A DNA stretch of 64,000 bases from Natronococcus sp. CG52 (GCF_023913515.1 NZ_CP099391.1:3658001-3722000), one strand, 5' to 3'; shown: positions 8,445-16,899, counted from the first letter of the stretch. Made by a program: numbers and translations. The notes: generated from the letters alone by a model not told the origin.

Positions 8445-8963
8445 ATGCCTCCTTCGTCACCGGACTGGCTCCACCTCTCGGACGACGAACGGATCGTCTG
8501 GGAGAGCCGACCCCACCCGATCACGATGGGGATCAGGGTGCCGATCGCCCTCCTGATCGTCCTCGGCGGGTTCGTACTCGCCGGCTGGAGCGCGGCCGAC
8601 GGCACCAGTGTCCTCACGTACGCCGGGATCCTCCTCGCGCTCGTCGGAGCCGCCGCCGCGTTCGTCCGGTACATCTTCTGGCGAAACACTCGATACGTGA
8701 TCACCTCCGCGGAGCTGTACAAGAAACGCGGCGTCGTCTCGCGGGACGTCACCCAGTTCCGACTCGACCGGGTCCAGAACACGACCCTGGAACAGGACGC
8801 GATCGGCCGACTGCTCGGCTACGGCGATCTGACGGTGTACACCGCCGGCTCCGGCGACCCGGAGCTCACCTTCGAGCGGACGCCTCGCCCCGAACGAGCG
8901 GGCAGCGCGCTCTCGGACCAGCTGAACGAAGCCGTCGACGGAACTCGAACCCGGACGCCGTGA
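8445..8963 (+). CDS. Bacterial-PH-domain (DUF304/YdbS-like) membrane protein
   Basis: 172-residue protein with two membrane segments (about 32-49 and 56-79) followed by a cytoplasmic bPH_2 domain. The domain hallmark is clear: RYVITSAELYKKRG, then VQNTTLEQ and GRLLGYGDLTVYTAG. The start ATG at 8445 (MPPSSPDWLHL) fits the family, and an AT-rich GAATAGAATAAC lies just upstream. A long arginine-rich frame that reads into it from within the MATE gene is an artefact of high GC. The function of this family is not established; membrane-associated scaffolding is a guess from the PH fold. Confidence 0.88.
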   Translation: MPPSSPDWLHLSDDERIVWESRPHPITMGIRVPIALLIVLGGFVLAGWSAADGTSVLTYAGILLALVGAAAAFVRYIFWRNTRYVITSAELYKKRGVVSRDVTQFRLDRVQNTTLEQDAIGRLLGYGDLTVYTAGSGDPELTFERTPRPERAGSALSDQLNEAVDGTRTRTP

Positions 8964-9030
8964 CTCGCGTCACGTCTCGGACAGATCGCGAAGGAAACGC
9001 CTTTCACTGCCGACTGCCCGTTTCAGTCTG

Positions 9031-11388
9031 ATGGAGGTCGCCGAGGTTTTACCCGAGTTCGCCGACGCCTTCGCCTTCGAGGAGTTCAACCGAATGCAAC
9101 GCGAGGCTCTGCCCGCGTTGCTCGAGTCCGAGGAGAACGTGGTCGCGAGCGCGCCGACGGCTTCGGGCAAGACCGCGCTCGCCGAGCTCGCGATCTGCAA
9201 GGCGCTGGCCGACGGCGGCACCGCGCTCTTTATCGCGCCGATGCGAGCGCTAACCAACGAGAAGGAAGACGACTGGGACCGCTTCGAAAAACTCGACTAC
9301 TCGGTCTACGTCGTCACCGGGGAACGGGACCTCAATCCGCGGCGGGCGCGTCACGCGGACATCCTCGTGATGACCCCCGAAAAGCTCGACTCGGCGACCC
9401 GAAAACACGACTCTCGACGGTACGACTTCGTCACCGACATCGACCTCTGCGTCATCGACGAGGTCCACCTCCTCGACGCCGACCGCCGGGGATCGGTGCT
9501 CGAGGTGACGATCTCCCGGCTGCGGCGGCTCTGCGATCCCCGGATCGTCGCTCTCTCGGCGACGATGCCTAACGTCGACGACGTCGCGGCGTGGCTCGAC
9601 GCGCCCGACGAGACCACCTTCGAGTTCGGCGACGAGTACCGGCCCGTCGATCTGAACGCCGGGGTCAAGACCTACACGCACGGCGAGAACTCCTTCGCGG
9701 ACAAGTACCGCCGCCTGTACCGCGCGCTCGACCTCGCGGAACCGCACCTCCGCGAGGACGGCCAGTCGCTCGTCTTCGTCTCCTCTCGCCAGGACACCGT
9801 TCAGGCGGCCAAGAAGGCCAGAGACGAGATCGCCGAGCGCGACGTGCCGATGGGCGCCCGCGGCGACTACGACTTCCACACCGAGTCGAAGGAACTCGAC
9901 AACGACACCCTCCGCAACTCCGTCCTCGACGGCGTCGCCTTCCACCACGCGGGACTCTCGAAAAACGACCGCGACCTCGTCGAGGAGTGGTTCAAGCAGG
10001 GACACGTCGAACTGCTGTTCTCGACCTCGACGCTGGCGTGGGGAGTGAACCTTCCGGCCCGTTGCGTCGTGATTCGGGACACGAAACTCCACGATCCGCT
10101 CGAGGGCGAGGTCGATATGAGCCCGCTCGACGTGCTCCAGATGCTCGGGCGCGCGGGCCGGCCCGGCTACGACGACGTCGGCTACGGCTGGGTTGTCTGT
10201 GACACCGCCGAGGCAGACAAGTACCGCCGGCTGCTGCGCGACGGCAAGGAGATCGAGTCCAGACTCGCGGAGAGCCTGGAAACGCACCTCAACGCCGAGA
10301 TCGCGATGGGGACCATCACCGACTTAGAGGACGTGATGGACTGGCTCGAGACGACCTTCTACTACGTTCGCGGGCAGTCACAGCCCGAGGAGTACGACTT
10401 CCCCAACCTCCGCCAGCGCGTCCGGGACTGCCTCGAGGAACTGGTCGACCGAGGGTTCGTCACGATGGGCGAGTCGGGCGACCTCTCGATCGAGGCCACC
10501 CCGCGCGGAATGCTCGCCTCGAAGTACTACCTGCGCCTCGAGACGGCCGCTCGGTTTGCGGAACTCTGTGACGACGCTACGGTCGGCGACCTCGAGGCGG
10601 CGGATATCCTCGAGGCCGTCGCGACCGCCGCGGAGTTCGACTCGGTGTCGTCCCGGCAGGCCGAACGGGACGCCATCAGCGCGGTGCTCGTAGGCCAAGA
10701 GACCGACGACCTCGAGGCGGGCGAGCGAAAGGTGCTGGCGATCCTGCGCGGCGCCGCGAGCGGCTCCGTTCCGGGCGAACTCAGGAGCGACGCCTGGGTC
10801 ATCCGCCAGAACGCGACGCGGCTCGTCTCCGCCCTCGGTGCCTTCCTCGACCGACTGGCAGGGCCGCAGGCCGCGAACCTCGCCCGGCGCGTCGAGGCGC
10901 GAATCGAGAACGGCGTCGCCGAGGACGCGGTCGGGCTGACCGCCATCGACGGGGTCGGCCCCGGCCGGGCGAGCAAACTCTCGAAGGAGGGGCTGTCGAC
11001 GCCGGGCCACATCGTCGGCGCCGGCGTCACCGGCCTCGTCGACGCGGGTCTTTCAGAGGGCGTCGCCGAGCGCGTCTACGAGGGCGCGCAGTCGCTCCCC
11101 GCGGCCGAACTCGAGTGGGGGCCCTTCCCGGAGACGATCGGCGTCGGCGAGAACGACGTCTGTGAGGTCACCGTCCGAAACGTCGGCGAACCCGCGCGGG
11201 CGGGCATCCGCGTCACGGTAAACGGGGTCGAGATGACGAGCACGAACACCTACCTGCGCGATGCCGAGACGGTCCCCGTCGGCGTTTTCGGTGCCGACGC
11301 CGACGAACTCGAGTTTACCGTCAGCGTCGTCTTTCCCGAGGAGCCGCTGGTGCCGCTCGAGGAGACGCGGACCGTCGATGTCGTCTGA
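9031..11388 (+). CDS. Ski2-like (Hel308-related) superfamily 2 DNA/RNA helicase
   Basis: 785-residue ATP-dependent helicase. Motifs in order: Walker A APTASGKT (41-48), Walker B DEVH (143-146), SAT (176-178), and motif VI QMLGRAGRPGYD near 370. A Sec63/winged-helix-like middle follows, then a helix-hairpin-helix module at about 630-680 (IDGVGPGRASKL, VGAGVTGLVDAG). The last 90 or so residues form a beta-rich Ig-like domain (VCEVTVRNVGEPARAGIRVT) not found in Hel308 itself. The HhH module suggests nucleic-acid binding and a role in repair, replication restart or RNA handling. Canonical Hel308 starts with a Q motif; the N-terminus here is shorter, so I call it Ski2-like rather than Hel308. Confidence 0.9.
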   Translation: MEVAEVLPEFADAFAFEEFNRMQREALPALLESEENVVASAPTASGKTALAELAICKALADGGTALFIAPMRALTNEKEDDWDRFEKLDYSVYVVTGERDLNPRRARHADILVMTPEKLDSATRKHDSRRYDFVTDIDLCVIDEVHLLDADRRGSVLEVTISRLRRLCDPRIVALSATMPNVDDVAAWLDAPDETTFEFGDEYRPVDLNAGVKTYTHGENSFADKYRRLYRALDLAEPHLREDGQSLVFVSSRQDTVQAAKKARDEIAERDVPMGARGDYDFHTESKELDNDTLRNSVLDGVAFHHAGLSKNDRDLVEEWFKQGHVELLFSTSTLAWGVNLPARCVVIRDTKLHDPLEGEVDMSPLDVLQMLGRAGRPGYDDVGYGWVVCDTAEADKYRRLLRDGKEIESRLAESLETHLNAEIAMGTITDLEDVMDWLETTFYYVRGQSQPEEYDFPNLRQRVRDCLEELVDRGFVTMGESGDLSIEATPRGMLASKYYLRLETAARFAELCDDATVGDLEAADILEAVATAAEFDSVSSRQAERDAISAVLVGQETDDLEAGERKVLAILRGAASGSVPGELRSDAWVIRQNATRLVSALGAFLDRLAGPQAANLARRVEARIENGVAEDAVGLTAIDGVGPGRASKLSKEGLSTPGHIVGAGVTGLVDAGLSEGVAERVYEGAQSLPAAELEWGPFPETIGVGENDVCEVTVRNVGEPARAGIRVTVNGVEMTSTNTYLRDAETVPVGVFGADADELEFTVSVVFPEEPLVPLEETRTVDVV

Positions 11389-11498
11389 AAGGAGGCGATT
11401 TGCGCACCGGAACTACCGACTCGGTGTTCGGAGTCCGGCTCGTCGCGTGGAGTGCGAAACGTACCGCCGGGAGTTCTGTCAAGTCTCGAGTCTTATTG

Positions 11499-12143
11499 CT
11501 AGAAAGTGGTGACGCGGTCGCGGTGATACGCCTCGGCGTACTCGACGAAGTTCCGGAGTATCCGTAGCCCGAGCGGGCCGCTCTTTTCGGGGTGGAACTG
11601 CGTTCCCATCACGTTTCCAGTCTCGTTCGTAGCGATAGCGGCGAAGTCGAACCCGTAGTCACAAGACGCGACGGTGTGAGCGTCGACAGCCGACCCGTAA
11701 GAGTGGACGAAATACACGTACTCTCCGTCTTCGATGCCCTCTACGATCGGATGTTCCCGTTCGATCGTGAGCTGGTTCCAGCCCATGTGTGGCACTTTGA
11801 CATCGGTGTGAGGGAGGCGTTCGACTCGTCCCGGAACGAGATCGAGCCCCTCGGTCGTTTCGCCGTCCGGAACACCCTCGCTACTCTCGGTGAACATGAG
11901 TTGGAGGCCCACGCAGATTCCGAGTATCGGAGTATCTTCGGCCGCCTCGACGAGAACGTCGTGGAACGGTCTGGAGTTGCGAACGCACTCTCCGAACGCG
12001 CCCACGCCGGGAAGAACGAGCGCCTCTGCGTCGGCAATCTGCTGTGGATCATCCGATATCTCTACCGTCGCGTCGGCTTGTTCGAGTCCGCGCTGAAGAC
12101 TCCGGATATTTCCAACCCCGTAATCGATGATCGTTACCTTCAC
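11499..12143 (-). CDS. hisH: Imidazole glycerol phosphate synthase, glutaminase subunit
   Basis: Hydrolyses glutamine and channels ammonia to HisF in histidine biosynthesis. A class-I glutamine amidotransferase fold is evident: IIDYGVGNIRSL at the start, LVLPGVGAFGECV, the nucleophile Cys77 in GICVGLQLMF, and the catalytic His184/Glu186 in TQFHPEKSG. I start it at the GTG at 12143 (214 aa), where family members begin one or two residues before the first beta strand. An in-frame ATG at 12167 would add eight residues. TATA-like GGAATAACC lies about 33 nt before the GTG. No other his gene is nearby, which is usual in haloarchaea. Confidence 0.93.
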   Translation of the reverse strand: MKVTIIDYGVGNIRSLQRGLEQADATVEISDDPQQIADAEALVLPGVGAFGECVRNSRPFHDVLVEAAEDTPILGICVGLQLMFTESSEGVPDGETTEGLDLVPGRVERLPHTDVKVPHMGWNQLTIEREHPIVEGIEDGEYVYFVHSYGSAVDAHTVASCDYGFDFAAIATNETGNVMGTQFHPEKSGPLGLRILRNFVEYAEAYHRDRVTTF

Positions 12144-12389
12144 GTACGCAGTTCGAACCGGATCCACAAATGGTTATTCCCCGTGTTGCCCGCGTACGCA
12201 CGTCTCCCGAGCTACGTTCAGCGCAGGGAGGGCGAGATACTCGCGGGGTCGCGCCGAACTCACCCTCTCCGTCCGGCACGCCGTTTTTGACAGGGTTTGT
12301 ACGGATTACGATCCGGAGCGTTACGCCGTCCACCGGCATACAGCAGCCGTTTCACGAGCAGTTCGTCACCGCAGATCGGCGGCTTCGAG

Positions 12390-13046
12390 TTACGCGTCCT
12401 CGACGAACTCGAGCACCGTCTCACGAACCCCGTCGGGCGAGTCGACGACCTCGTCGGCCGGCGAGTAGTCGATACCGTCGTGGGCGTCGATCCGGTAGGC
12501 GACGACGAGCGTCTCCGCGCGGTCCGCCGCTTTGATCCCGTTCTCGGAGTCCTCGACGACGACGCAGCCCTCGGTCGGTACGTCGAGTTCGTCGGCGGCG
12601 TACTCGAAGACGTCCGGTTCCGGCTTGCTCGAGGCGTCGATCTCCTCGGCGCTGATCACGCGGTCGAACCCGTCCTCGAGGTCGAATCGCTCGAGGACCA
12701 TCCCGATCCAGTCGTGGGGCGAGGAGGAGACGACCGCCGTCGAGACGTCGCGGTCGTCCAGTTCCGCGAGCAGGTCGTGGGTCCCGTCGAGCAACTCGAC
12801 GCGCTCGGTGTAGAGCGTCTCGGCAGCATCGGCGAACTTGTCGACGTGTTCCTCGCGGGAGATCGCCGTTCCGTACTCCTCGTCGAGGTAGTCGTAGATC
12901 TCCCGGTAGTTCATGCCGGTCACTTCGGCGACGTCGACGTCCTCGTCGGGGACGGCCGCGGGGAGGATCTCCTCGCGCTGAAACTCGACCCAGTAATCTT
13001 CGGAGTTGACGAGAACGCCGTCCATGTCGAACAGGACTGCACTCAT
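12390..13046 (-). CDS. HAD-superfamily hydrolase (beta-phosphoglucomutase/phosphatase-like)
   Basis: 218-residue phosphatase of HAD subfamily IA. Motif I is FDMDGVLVNSEDYW with nucleophile Asp7 and acid/base Asp9; motif II serine lies in AVVSSSPHDW; the motif III lysine is in KPEPDVFEYA; motif IV is VVVEDSENGIKAA. An alpha-helical cap lies between motifs I and II. The likely substrate is a small phosphorylated metabolite (sugar phosphate or phosphoglycolate), not determined by sequence. The promoter region carries TATA-like CTATACG on the minus strand at about 13071-13077, inside a perfect inverted repeat that abuts the palindromic element at 13087. Confidence 0.9.
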   Translation of the reverse strand: MSAVLFDMDGVLVNSEDYWVEFQREEILPAAVPDEDVDVAEVTGMNYREIYDYLDEEYGTAISREEHVDKFADAAETLYTERVELLDGTHDLLAELDDRDVSTAVVSSSPHDWIGMVLERFDLEDGFDRVISAEEIDASSKPEPDVFEYAADELDVPTEGCVVVEDSENGIKAADRAETLVVAYRIDAHDGIDYSPADEVVDSPDGVRETVLEFVEDA

Positions 13047-13072
13047 GTACGTCAGGGTAGCCGGGACGGACG

Positions 13073-13090
13073 TATAGCCGTTTGGCTATA
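13073..13090. promoter_or_regulatory. Inverted repeat TATAGCC-GTTT-GGCTATA over the HAD promoter
   Basis: Perfect 7-bp arms (13073-13079 and 13084-13090) around a 4-nt spacer cover the TATA box of the HAD gene, 26-45 nt before its ATG at 13046. The right arm shares its last four bases with the end of the 84-bp palindromic element, so the element helps form the symmetric site. It could be an operator or simply a product of insertion at a TATA sequence. Confidence 0.45.
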
Positions 13091-13169
13091 GTAGTCACTG
13101 AAAATCGATGCACACCCGATCGCACGACGGCTGTGCGATCGGTGCGTGCATCGTTTTAGTTGGTACCAC
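13087..13169. repeat. 84-bp palindromic intergenic element, copy 1
   Basis: Imperfect hairpin of 83 bp. The core is a perfect 10-bp stem, CCGATCGCAC (13116-13125) and GTGCGATCGG (13133-13142), around the loop GACGGCT. Outer arms are largely complementary: ATGCAC with GTGCAT, and TAGTCACTGAAAA with TTTTAGTTGGTACCA. It is the same element as 38120-38203 (arms about 80 percent alike), but the loop is the reverse complement of the loop there. It holds no open frame. Size, symmetry and near-terminal repeats suggest a MITE-like or REP-like element; no transposase lies in the window. Confidence 0.85.
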
Positions 13170-13177
13170 AGCGGTCG

Positions 13178-13774
13178 TCAGCCGAAAACCTCGCCGCGGC
13201 GCTCGTGTTCCATCTCTTCTTCGACCGCCGCAGCGACCTCGGCGCCGAACTCCCGCTCGAGCAGCCACAGCGCCAGGTCGATCCCCGCCGTGACGCCGCC
13301 GGCGGTGAGCACGTCGCCGTCGTCGACTACGCGCTCCTCGACGACGTTCGCGGCCGACTCCTCGAGGTCGTCGATCGCGACCTGGTGGGTCGTCGCGGGG
13401 CGCCCCTCGAGCAGGCCCGCCTCGGCCAGGATCATCGCGCCGGTGCAGACCGAGGCGACCGTCGCTCCGTCGGCGTACCGCTCGTCGAGGACGTCCGGCA
13501 GCACGCCCTCCTCGACGACGGCGCGGACGCCCTCGTTCGCGGCCGTCCAGCCGCCGCCGGGGACGAGCAGCAGGTCCGGCTCCTCGAGCGTTCCCTGCGG
13601 TTCGACCCGGAGATCGTGGCTCGCGGTGACGAGGTCGGTCTCCTCGAGCGTGACCAGCCGCGTCCCGATCGACGCGCCGGCCTCCGCGCCGTTCTCGAGG
13701 ACCTCGTAGGGTCCGATCGCGTCGAGTTCGTCGAAGCCGTCGAATAACAGTATTTCTGCGGTAACGTCGACCAT
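13178..13774 (-). CDS. DJ-1/PfpI family protein (class-I glutaminase-like fold)
   Basis: 198-residue single-domain protein. It starts MVDVTAEILLFDGFDELDA, has an acidic residue near position 16, and carries the nucleophile-elbow cysteine Cys110 in VASVCTGAMILAEAGLL; a later GGVTAGIDLALWLL segment is typical of the isonitrile-hydratase/AraC-type branch. Members are glyoxalases, hydratases or stress proteins, so the reaction is not fixed. I start at the ATG at 13774: GAAATACG about 33 nt upstream is a fair TATA box. The same frame is open for another 300 bases upstream, without a usable start codon (see the region entry). Confidence 0.82.
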   Translation of the reverse strand: MVDVTAEILLFDGFDELDAIGPYEVLENGAEAGASIGTRLVTLEETDLVTASHDLRVEPQGTLEEPDLLLVPGGGWTAANEGVRAVVEEGVLPDVLDERYADGATVASVCTGAMILAEAGLLEGRPATTHQVAIDDLEESAANVVEERVVDDGDVLTAGGVTAGIDLALWLLEREFGAEVAAAVEEEMEHERRGEVFG

Positions 13775-14093
13775 GTACGGGACGTCTTCGCCGTCGTAGA
13801 AACGTATTTCGCCGGACAGTTCGGGCCCGATCGTCGCCGCGAACCCGGGCGCGTATATCTCGAGATCCGCTCCGGACGCCGCGAGCAGAACGTCCTCCCA
13901 GCCGAACGCACCGACCAGTACGGCGATCAGAGCGACGGCGACCGTAAACGCCGCCGCGACGCGGACGAGATCGCCGTCGGCGTCGAGATCGGGATCGGGG
14001 TCGGGATCGTTCGTGGCGATCGAGCGGTGAAGTCGAGCGGGCCGCGTTTCCGCCGTCTTCGCTCGTGACGGGACGCGGACCGCGAACGGGGGA
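13775..14093 (-). other. Open, membrane-segment-like frame upstream of the DJ-1 gene, no start codon
   Basis: Between the inositol monophosphatase stop and the DJ-1 start, the DJ-1 frame stays open. It reads an Asp/Pro stretch (NDPDPDPDLDADGD) and then a convincing hydrophobic segment (VRVAAAFTVAVALIAVLVGA), with GC-rich third positions like a real gene. There is no ATG, GTG or TTG in frame until the ATG at 13774. It may be the remains of a membrane-anchored N-terminus, or chance in high-GC DNA. Confidence 0.35.
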
Positions 14094-14882
14094 TTACTTT
14101 CGGTCCGCGAGTGCGTCTCGAGGGATTTCGACGAGTGCGTCGAACACCGCCTCGTTGCCGGCGGCGACGAACCAGCCCTCGCCGCGCTCGGTCTCGAGGC
14201 CACTCTCGTCCGCAAAGAGTTCGCCGAGTCGCTGCTCTTCTCGATCCGGACGGTAGCAGACGATACCATCCAGCCGACCGCGAGCGAGCAGCCCCCAGTG
14301 GACCGTCGGGCTCCAGCTCTCGAGGCGGCGCTTGCACCGGTCCTCGACGGCCCGGTTAATCGCCTCCGAGATCGCCGCGCGGTCGGGCTCCCGCTTCACG
14401 TCGTGACCGATGACCGAGGCGACGGTCGCCGTCGACGGAGTCGCGTCGCTGTCGGCCCGCACGGGCCGTCCGTCGTACCTGACGCCCTCGTCTCGCCATC
14501 CGACGTACAGGTCGTCGAGCAGCGGCACGTAGACGACGCCGAGGACGGGATCGTCGTCCTCGAGGACGGTCACCGCCGAGGCGAACGACGGCAGCCCCGA
14601 CTCGAAGTTGTTCGTCCCGTCGAGCGGGTCGACGAGCCACTCGTGCGCTCTGTCTCCGTCGTGAACGCCCGATTCTTCGGCGTCGATCCGGTGGTCCGGA
14701 AACCGCGACCGGACGACCTCGAGCATCCGCACCTCCGATTCGACATCGGCGCTCGATTTGACGTCGTGCTCGAGGCGGTCGGCTTCCGTGTCCCCGGCGC
14801 GATAGGCGTCGCGCAGGTACCTGCCGCCCGCGATACAGGCCTCGATCGCAGTCACCTCGAGTTCCGAGAGGGATGGCTCCAT
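14094..14882 (-). CDS. Inositol monophosphatase-family phosphatase
   Basis: 262-residue Mg2+/Li+-type phosphatase fold. Metal-binding motifs are complete: the EE pair in DAEESGV, then VDPLDGTNNFESG (D-P-L-D-G-T), and near the C-terminus a W-x-P-x5-W-G segment leading to GRLDGIV. Archaeal members hydrolyse inositol-1-phosphate and/or fructose-1,6-bisphosphate; the sequence does not settle which. The gene runs leftwards from ATG 14882 and is followed by the DJ-1 gene on the same strand. The end of the frame overlaps the open stretch described at 13775-14093. Confidence 0.92.
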   Translation of the reverse strand: MEPSLSELEVTAIEACIAGGRYLRDAYRAGDTEADRLEHDVKSSADVESEVRMLEVVRSRFPDHRIDAEESGVHDGDRAHEWLVDPLDGTNNFESGLPSFASAVTVLEDDDPVLGVVYVPLLDDLYVGWRDEGVRYDGRPVRADSDATPSTATVASVIGHDVKREPDRAAISEAINRAVEDRCKRRLESWSPTVHWGLLARGRLDGIVCYRPDREEQRLGELFADESGLETERGEGWFVAAGNEAVFDALVEIPRDALADRK

Positions 14883-14943
14883 GACTCGCGTACGTCACCG
14901 ATCCGTCATCTTGAACATTTCTATGACGGGGGCCGAACACACG

Positions 14944-14985
14944 CGAGTCGGCTGGGGAGGATGCGGTGAGTCCGCGTGTTCGGTA
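14944..14985 (+). repeat. GGCTGGGGAGG dispersed element, partial copy A
   Basis: CGAGTCGGCTGGGGAGG (14944-14960) followed by a diverged tail with CCGCGTGTTCGG matches the 3' half of the fuller copies at 23233-23366 and, inverted, 15112-15222. The upstream half of the element is missing. Confidence 0.6.
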
Positions 14986-15111
14986 GAAGAAGAGCAGTCC
15001 CGTCGAACGCTCTCCTCCGTACGGACGATTCCGGATCGGAGCGCTATTCGGTGCAAGAAGGTACCGGACAGCGCGTTCGAAAGAGAGTGACTGAAACGAC
15101 GTGTCCTGCTA

Positions 15112-15222
15112 TCGTGACAACACGGAATTGCCACGCCCTCCCCAGCCGACTCGCTCGCACAGTATCGTCGACCGCCCTCGCTTTCGCTCGGTCGGCCGAC
15201 AGCGCGCGCCACCTCGTGAGGT
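15112..15222 (-). repeat. GGCTGGGGAGG dispersed element, full copy B
   Basis: Read on the minus strand it begins GGTGGCGCGCGCTGTCGG, continues CCGACCGAGCGAAAGCGAGG, and ends GAGTCGGCTGGGGAGGGCGT with a GTGTT tail. It is close to base-for-base like 23233-23366 on the plus strand, except that it lacks a 22-bp insert (GCGAACGAGCGCAGCGAGTG region) found there. No plausible protein is encoded. Confidence 0.85.
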
Positions 15223-15308
15223 AGCCAGTCCGAAGCGGGACGTCGTCGACCACTATTGATCGCGAAGCACACCGCACCTTTCTTAGTCATGTTCCGAACC
15301 GATAGCAT

Positions 15309-15617
15309 ATGAACGACCGACAGCGACAGGTCGCGGCGTTCGTTGACGAACACGACCTCGAGACCCCGCTCGAGTACAGGCTGCTCGACCTCGTCTCCGA
15401 GGTCGGCGAACTCGCCAAGGACGCGAACGAGTCGACCGGCTACGGCGCGTCGCCCGCCGACCTCTCGATCGAGTCCGACGAACTCGGCGACGCCCTGTTC
15501 GCGCTGCTGGCCGTCGCCGACGCCCTCGAGATCGACGCCGACGCGGCGCTCGAGGAGGCCCTCGAGAAGTACGAGCGGCGACTCGAAGACGGGGGATCGC
15601 CGGGCTCCGGCGAGTGA
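15309..15617 (+). CDS. MazG-like nucleotide pyrophosphohydrolase
   Basis: 102-residue all-alpha NTP pyrophosphohydrolase. The Mg2+-binding signature is split as usual: LVSEVGELAKDANES (E-x2-E type) and, one helix later, ESDELGDALFALLAVADAL (E-x2-D). Such enzymes cleave non-canonical or excess NTPs to NMP and pyrophosphate. The start ATG at 15309 is the first in frame. It converges with the HD-domain gene with only 13 nt between stops. Substrate is unknown; MazG-like proteins of this size commonly act on dCTP or related nucleotides. Confidence 0.88.
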   Translation: MNDRQRQVAAFVDEHDLETPLEYRLLDLVSEVGELAKDANESTGYGASPADLSIESDELGDALFALLAVADALEIDADAALEEALEKYERRLEDGGSPGSGE

Positions 15618-15630
15618 GAAGCAGGGTCGA

Positions 15631-16806
15631 TCAGGGGGTGGGGTCGTCCTCGACCGCGAGGACGGTCGCGGCCGCCTCTCGAACCGACTCGAGCTGCGCC
15701 GGCGGGGCGTAGACGCCGAGTCGCCAGATCTCGCGCGCGCAGGCGTCGAGGCCGGCGACCAGCGGCGAGCGATCGGCGAGGCGCTGCGATTCGCCGTCGA
15801 CGACGACGCGGGCCCTGGACTCGGGCGAGGACGGGTCGCCGGGGCTGTCGAGGATGACGGACGCGGGATCGACGCCGGCCGCGCTCGCGATCTCGCGCTC
15901 GAGGTCGCGCGTCCGGTCGTAGTCGATCGCGACGAACTCGTCGGGGACGGCGTCGCGCCTGGCCCAGACCGCGCGCTTGTAGAGCCGGCGGTTGCGCAGC
16001 CGGGCCGCCAGGTCGGCCGTGGGCTCGTGGTCGGCGAGCGTCGCGAGCAGTTCCTCGTCGGTCAGCCGAGCGAACCGTTCTGCCGGGAGAACGCCGTCGA
16101 CGAGGAGCCGTTCGCTCGCCCGGTCGAGCATCGCGCCGGCGATCCGGGAGACGTGGTGGCGGTAGACCGTCGCGTTCATGAGCGTCCGGGCGATCAGCGC
16201 GCTCTCGGCGGTCGCGACGTTGCCGTCGGCGAGCGCGAGGTCGCCGTCGACGATCTGGAACGCCCGGATCAGCCGTCCGTGATCGATCGTCCCGTAGGGG
16301 ACGCCGGTGTGGTGGGCGTCGCGCACCAGGTAGTCCATCCGGTCGACGTCGAGCCCGCCCGAGACGAGTTCGCCGAGCGGGCCGCGCCCGTCGACGGTCG
16401 CCGCGACCGCGTCGGGGTCGACGCCCCGCTCCTCGAGGACGGTCCCGAGGTCCGTCTCCTCGAGCAGCCACTCGATCTCGTCGTGGTGGCGACCGAGGTG
16501 TCGCTCGATCGCGCGCTCGGTCTGGTGACCGAACGGGCCGTGGCCGGCGTCGTGGACCAGCGCCGCGGCGCGGAGACGGTCGGAGAGATCGTCTTCGAGG
16601 TCGAGGTGGTCGACGGCTCGCGAGGCGAGGTGGTAGACGCCGAGACTGTGTTCGAACCGGGTGTGGTTCGCAGAGGGGTAGACGAGCTGGACGGTGCTCA
16701 GCTGTCGGACGTACCGGAGCCGTTGCATCGGCTCGGTGTCGAGCAGCGCCTCCGCCATCGGACAGAGTTCGATGTAGTCGTGGACGCTATCCTTGATCGT
16801 CGTCAT
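15631..16806 (-). CDS. HD-domain phosphohydrolase (dGTPase/SAMHD1-like)
   Basis: 391-residue metal-dependent phosphohydrolase. N-terminal YIELCPMAEALLDTEPMQRL is followed by NHTRFEHSLGVYHLA and ALVHDAGHGPFGHQTE, the H...HD metal-binding pattern, and later LGELVSGGLDVDRMDYLVRD with the last aspartate. This architecture (YdhJ/SAMHD1-related) is typical of dNTP triphosphohydrolases, but the substrate has not been read from sequence. I chose the ATG at 16806 (MTTIKDSVHDYIEL); a TTG nine bases earlier is less likely. It lies beside a MazG-like enzyme, so both may trim nucleotide pools. Confidence 0.9.
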   Translation of the reverse strand: MTTIKDSVHDYIELCPMAEALLDTEPMQRLRYVRQLSTVQLVYPSANHTRFEHSLGVYHLASRAVDHLDLEDDLSDRLRAAALVHDAGHGPFGHQTERAIERHLGRHHDEIEWLLEETDLGTVLEERGVDPDAVAATVDGRGPLGELVSGGLDVDRMDYLVRDAHHTGVPYGTIDHGRLIRAFQIVDGDLALADGNVATAESALIARTLMNATVYRHHVSRIAGAMLDRASERLLVDGVLPAERFARLTDEELLATLADHEPTADLAARLRNRRLYKRAVWARRDAVPDEFVAIDYDRTRDLEREIASAAGVDPASVILDSPGDPSSPESRARVVVDGESQRLADRSPLVAGLDACAREIWRLGVYAPPAQLESVREAAATVLAVEDDPTP

Positions 16807-16899
16807 ACGCGACAACTCGGCGGACCGGGGTCTTAGACGCGGTGGTCTCCGGCGGCCGAGAGCGAGGGCGGGGCGGCTGCCAGCGACGTTCGACGGCGG

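Larger units (their letters stand above)
14883..15308. other. Divergent intergenic region built around two facing repeat copies
   Basis: This 426-bp gap separates two divergent genes. It contains a short copy of the GTCGGCTGGGGAGG element at 14944-14985 on the plus strand and a long copy at 15112-15222 on the minus strand, so the two point at each other across about 150 bp. Short frames here such as one reading NCHALPSRLA come from the repeat itself. No small gene can be supported. The promoter of the MazG-like gene must lie near 15275-15285. Confidence 0.6.

Noticed and set aside
13115-13145. Intrinsic terminator at the 10-bp stem
   Set aside because: No T-run on either strand, it is part of an 84-bp element repeated elsewhere, and it lies upstream of the HAD gene.
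15044-15277. Small ORFs with a HALPSRL-like string
   Set aside because: The string is the translation of the dispersed repeat and appears again where the repeat recurs at 23233; not a protein family.
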